Positions 6,452 to 7,144 of a stretch of 7,144 nucleotides of DNA are shown here, one piece after another. The notes below the pieces were generated by a model. That model was not told the origin of the DNA. It ran no database searches and saw nothing but the letters and a program-made list of their open reading frames with translations. Position numbers and translations under genes: made by a program. Where the stretch lies: positions 1 through 7,144 of the forward strand of contig JANYLF010000143.1 of assembly GCA_025357995.1 (NCBI GenBank). Reading direction: 5' to 3'. This DNA is from Acidimicrobiia bacterium. Lineage in GTDB: Bacteria; Actinomycetota; Acidimicrobiia; IMCC26256; JAENVU01. Numbering within the stretch: position 1 is the first letter of the stretch; the number at the start of each line of letters is the position of its first letter.

Positions 6452-6494
6452 CCGGCGCCGGGATCTCTCTGCCGGCGATCTCGGTATCGCCGGC
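6452..6494. terminator. Inverted repeats in the sulP/SGNH convergent gap, possible bidirectional terminator
   Basis: The 123-base gap between two convergent stops (6387 and 6511) holds GCCGGCGAT (6471-6479) and ATCGCCGGC (6486-6494), a perfect 9-bp stem with a 6-base loop. CTC (6467-6469) and GAG (6495-6497) can extend it across one bulged base. A separate 10-bp palindrome, CCGGCGCCGG, lies at 6452-6461. No T-run follows on either strand. The remainder of the gap shows no gene. Confidence 0.45.
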
Positions 6495-6510
6495 GAGCGA
6501 CAAATCGAAC

Positions 6511-7144
6511 TCACCTGGCTGCTACGACCGCCGCAACCAGGGCCTGACCGAACCGCTGAGCGCCCGGCGAGGGCGTTGGGCAACCGCGACGGATCGCAGC
6601 GTCGTCGGCGTACGGACGCGGACAGAAATGGACCCCGAAGTACGGATCGCGCACCGCGACGCGGCCTTCCACGCATCCGGTCTCCGAGCCTGCACACGGA
6701 AGGCTGGTCACAAAGCGACCGTCCGGGGCGACACTGCGGCGCGGTCGGTCGGTGAACTGGACGTCACTCCGGCCTGCGAACGCGCGCCGCATGTCGTCGG
6801 TCAGGGCCGTGAGCCACGCGTCCCCCGTCGCACTGAGCCCGCCAACCGGCAACGGTTCAACAATCAGCACGCGAGCACCGGCGGAGGTGGCGACATCAGC
6901 GAGCGAAACCACGTCGCGGACCGTCTGACGCCGGGCCGCGTCAGACCCCGATGGCCCCGCGGCGCGGATGCAGCCCGTGAAGACGTTCCCCATCGTCTCG
7001 ATCACGACGAGACGAGCCCGAACTTTCGACGTCTCCTCCCGGAGCCACGGCAGGAGGTCACACGCGGCCGTGCCGGGGACGGCGTGGATGAGGACCCGGG
7101 CACGGCCGAGCGCCGACCGGATCGGGCCCCGGGCCTCGTAGAGC
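6511..7144 (-). CDS. SGNH/GDSL hydrolase-like protein, C-terminal part
   Basis: This gene enters from beyond the right edge; the minus-strand frame begins at 7143 and gives 210 residues before TGA at 6513-6511. A GTG at 7005 is not a true start, because coding sequence of the same style continues upstream to the window edge (VLIHAVPGTAACDLLPWLRE). Numbering from the edge, VVIETMGNVFTGC (46-58) resembles the block III Gly-Asn of SGNH hydrolases, and YFGVHFCPR (168-176) resembles the final His block. GAQRFGQAL near the end is also seen in actinobacterial relatives. The nucleophile Ser block would lie outside the window. The Asp expected three residues before His172 is Phe169; Asp166 is nearby. 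Six cysteines (28, 58, 150, 157, 174, 188) suggest disulfides and an extracytoplasmic location. If active, it would be an esterase or acyltransferase-like enzyme of the cell surface. The family call is moderate and no substrate can be named. Confidence 0.6.
   Translation of the reverse strand, partial: LYEARGPIRSALGRARVLIHAVPGTAACDLLPWLREETSKVRARLVVIETMGNVFTGCIRAAGPSGSDAARRQTVRDVVSLADVATSAGARVLIVEPLPVGGLSATGDAWLTALTDDMRRAFAGRSDVQFTDRPRRSVAPDGRFVTSLPCAGSETGCVEGRVAVRDPYFGVHFCPRPYADDAAIRRGCPTPSPGAQRFGQALVAAVVAAR

Noticed and set aside
7005..7005. GTG at 7005 as the start of the SGNH-like gene
   Set aside because: The same frame continues 46 codons to the window edge with normal coding character, so the gene is cut by the edge, not started at 7005.

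Overview
The window comes from a high-GC bacterium with strong G/C bias at third codon positions. The gene families and their pairings (a polyprenyl-phosphate-mannose synthase next to a GT-C mannosyltransferase, a CsoR regulator with a permease, an ArsR regulator with a SulP transporter) fit an actinomycete, perhaps an environmental Actinomycetota lineage. The species cannot be named from this sequence. The stretch is densely coding, with no gene-free gap over 300 bases.

Left block (1-2344, plus strand): the 3' end of a polyprenol-phosphate-mannose synthase-like glycosyltransferase overlaps a multi-spanning GT39/GT-C glycosyltransferase by an ATGA. A PAP2-type lipid phosphatase follows after 45 bases. 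These form a plausible polyprenyl-phosphate sugar module: the first enzyme charges the lipid carrier inside, the second transfers the sugar outside, and the third may recycle a lipid (di)phosphate. The phosphatase departs from consensus at two motif positions.

Middle block (2351-4234, minus strand): a copper-type metal module. It reads from right to left as a small membrane protein with a SHOCT motif, a CsoR-family repressor with a complete Cys-His-Cys metal site, and a large permease of the DUF318/ArsP-like type (Cu/Zn efflux relatives) ending in a metal-binding YHS domain. csoR and the permease overlap by a GTGA. The SHOCT gene has no stop codon of its own: its frame stays open across csoR and runs into the permease frame. 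A one-base change in a run of six C just before csoR would give it a stop, so this is either an indel or a real oddity. An operator-like dyad lies at the same place.

Right block (4361-6387, plus strand): a cysteine-free ArsR-family regulator overlaps a full-length SulP anion transporter with a STAS domain by an ATGA, so the two are probably one operon. Convergent to it, running in from the right edge on the minus strand, is the C-terminal part of an SGNH-type hydrolase-like protein (6511-7144).

Both convergent junctions carry a perfect inverted repeat that could act as a bidirectional terminator (2347-2370 and 6471-6494). I found no tRNA, rRNA, CRISPR array, insertion sequence or phage gene. 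Nothing here is clearly a new system. The most unusual points are the stop-less SHOCT frame across csoR, the permease-YHS fusion, the altered PAP2 motifs and the missing acidic residue in the SGNH-like protein.
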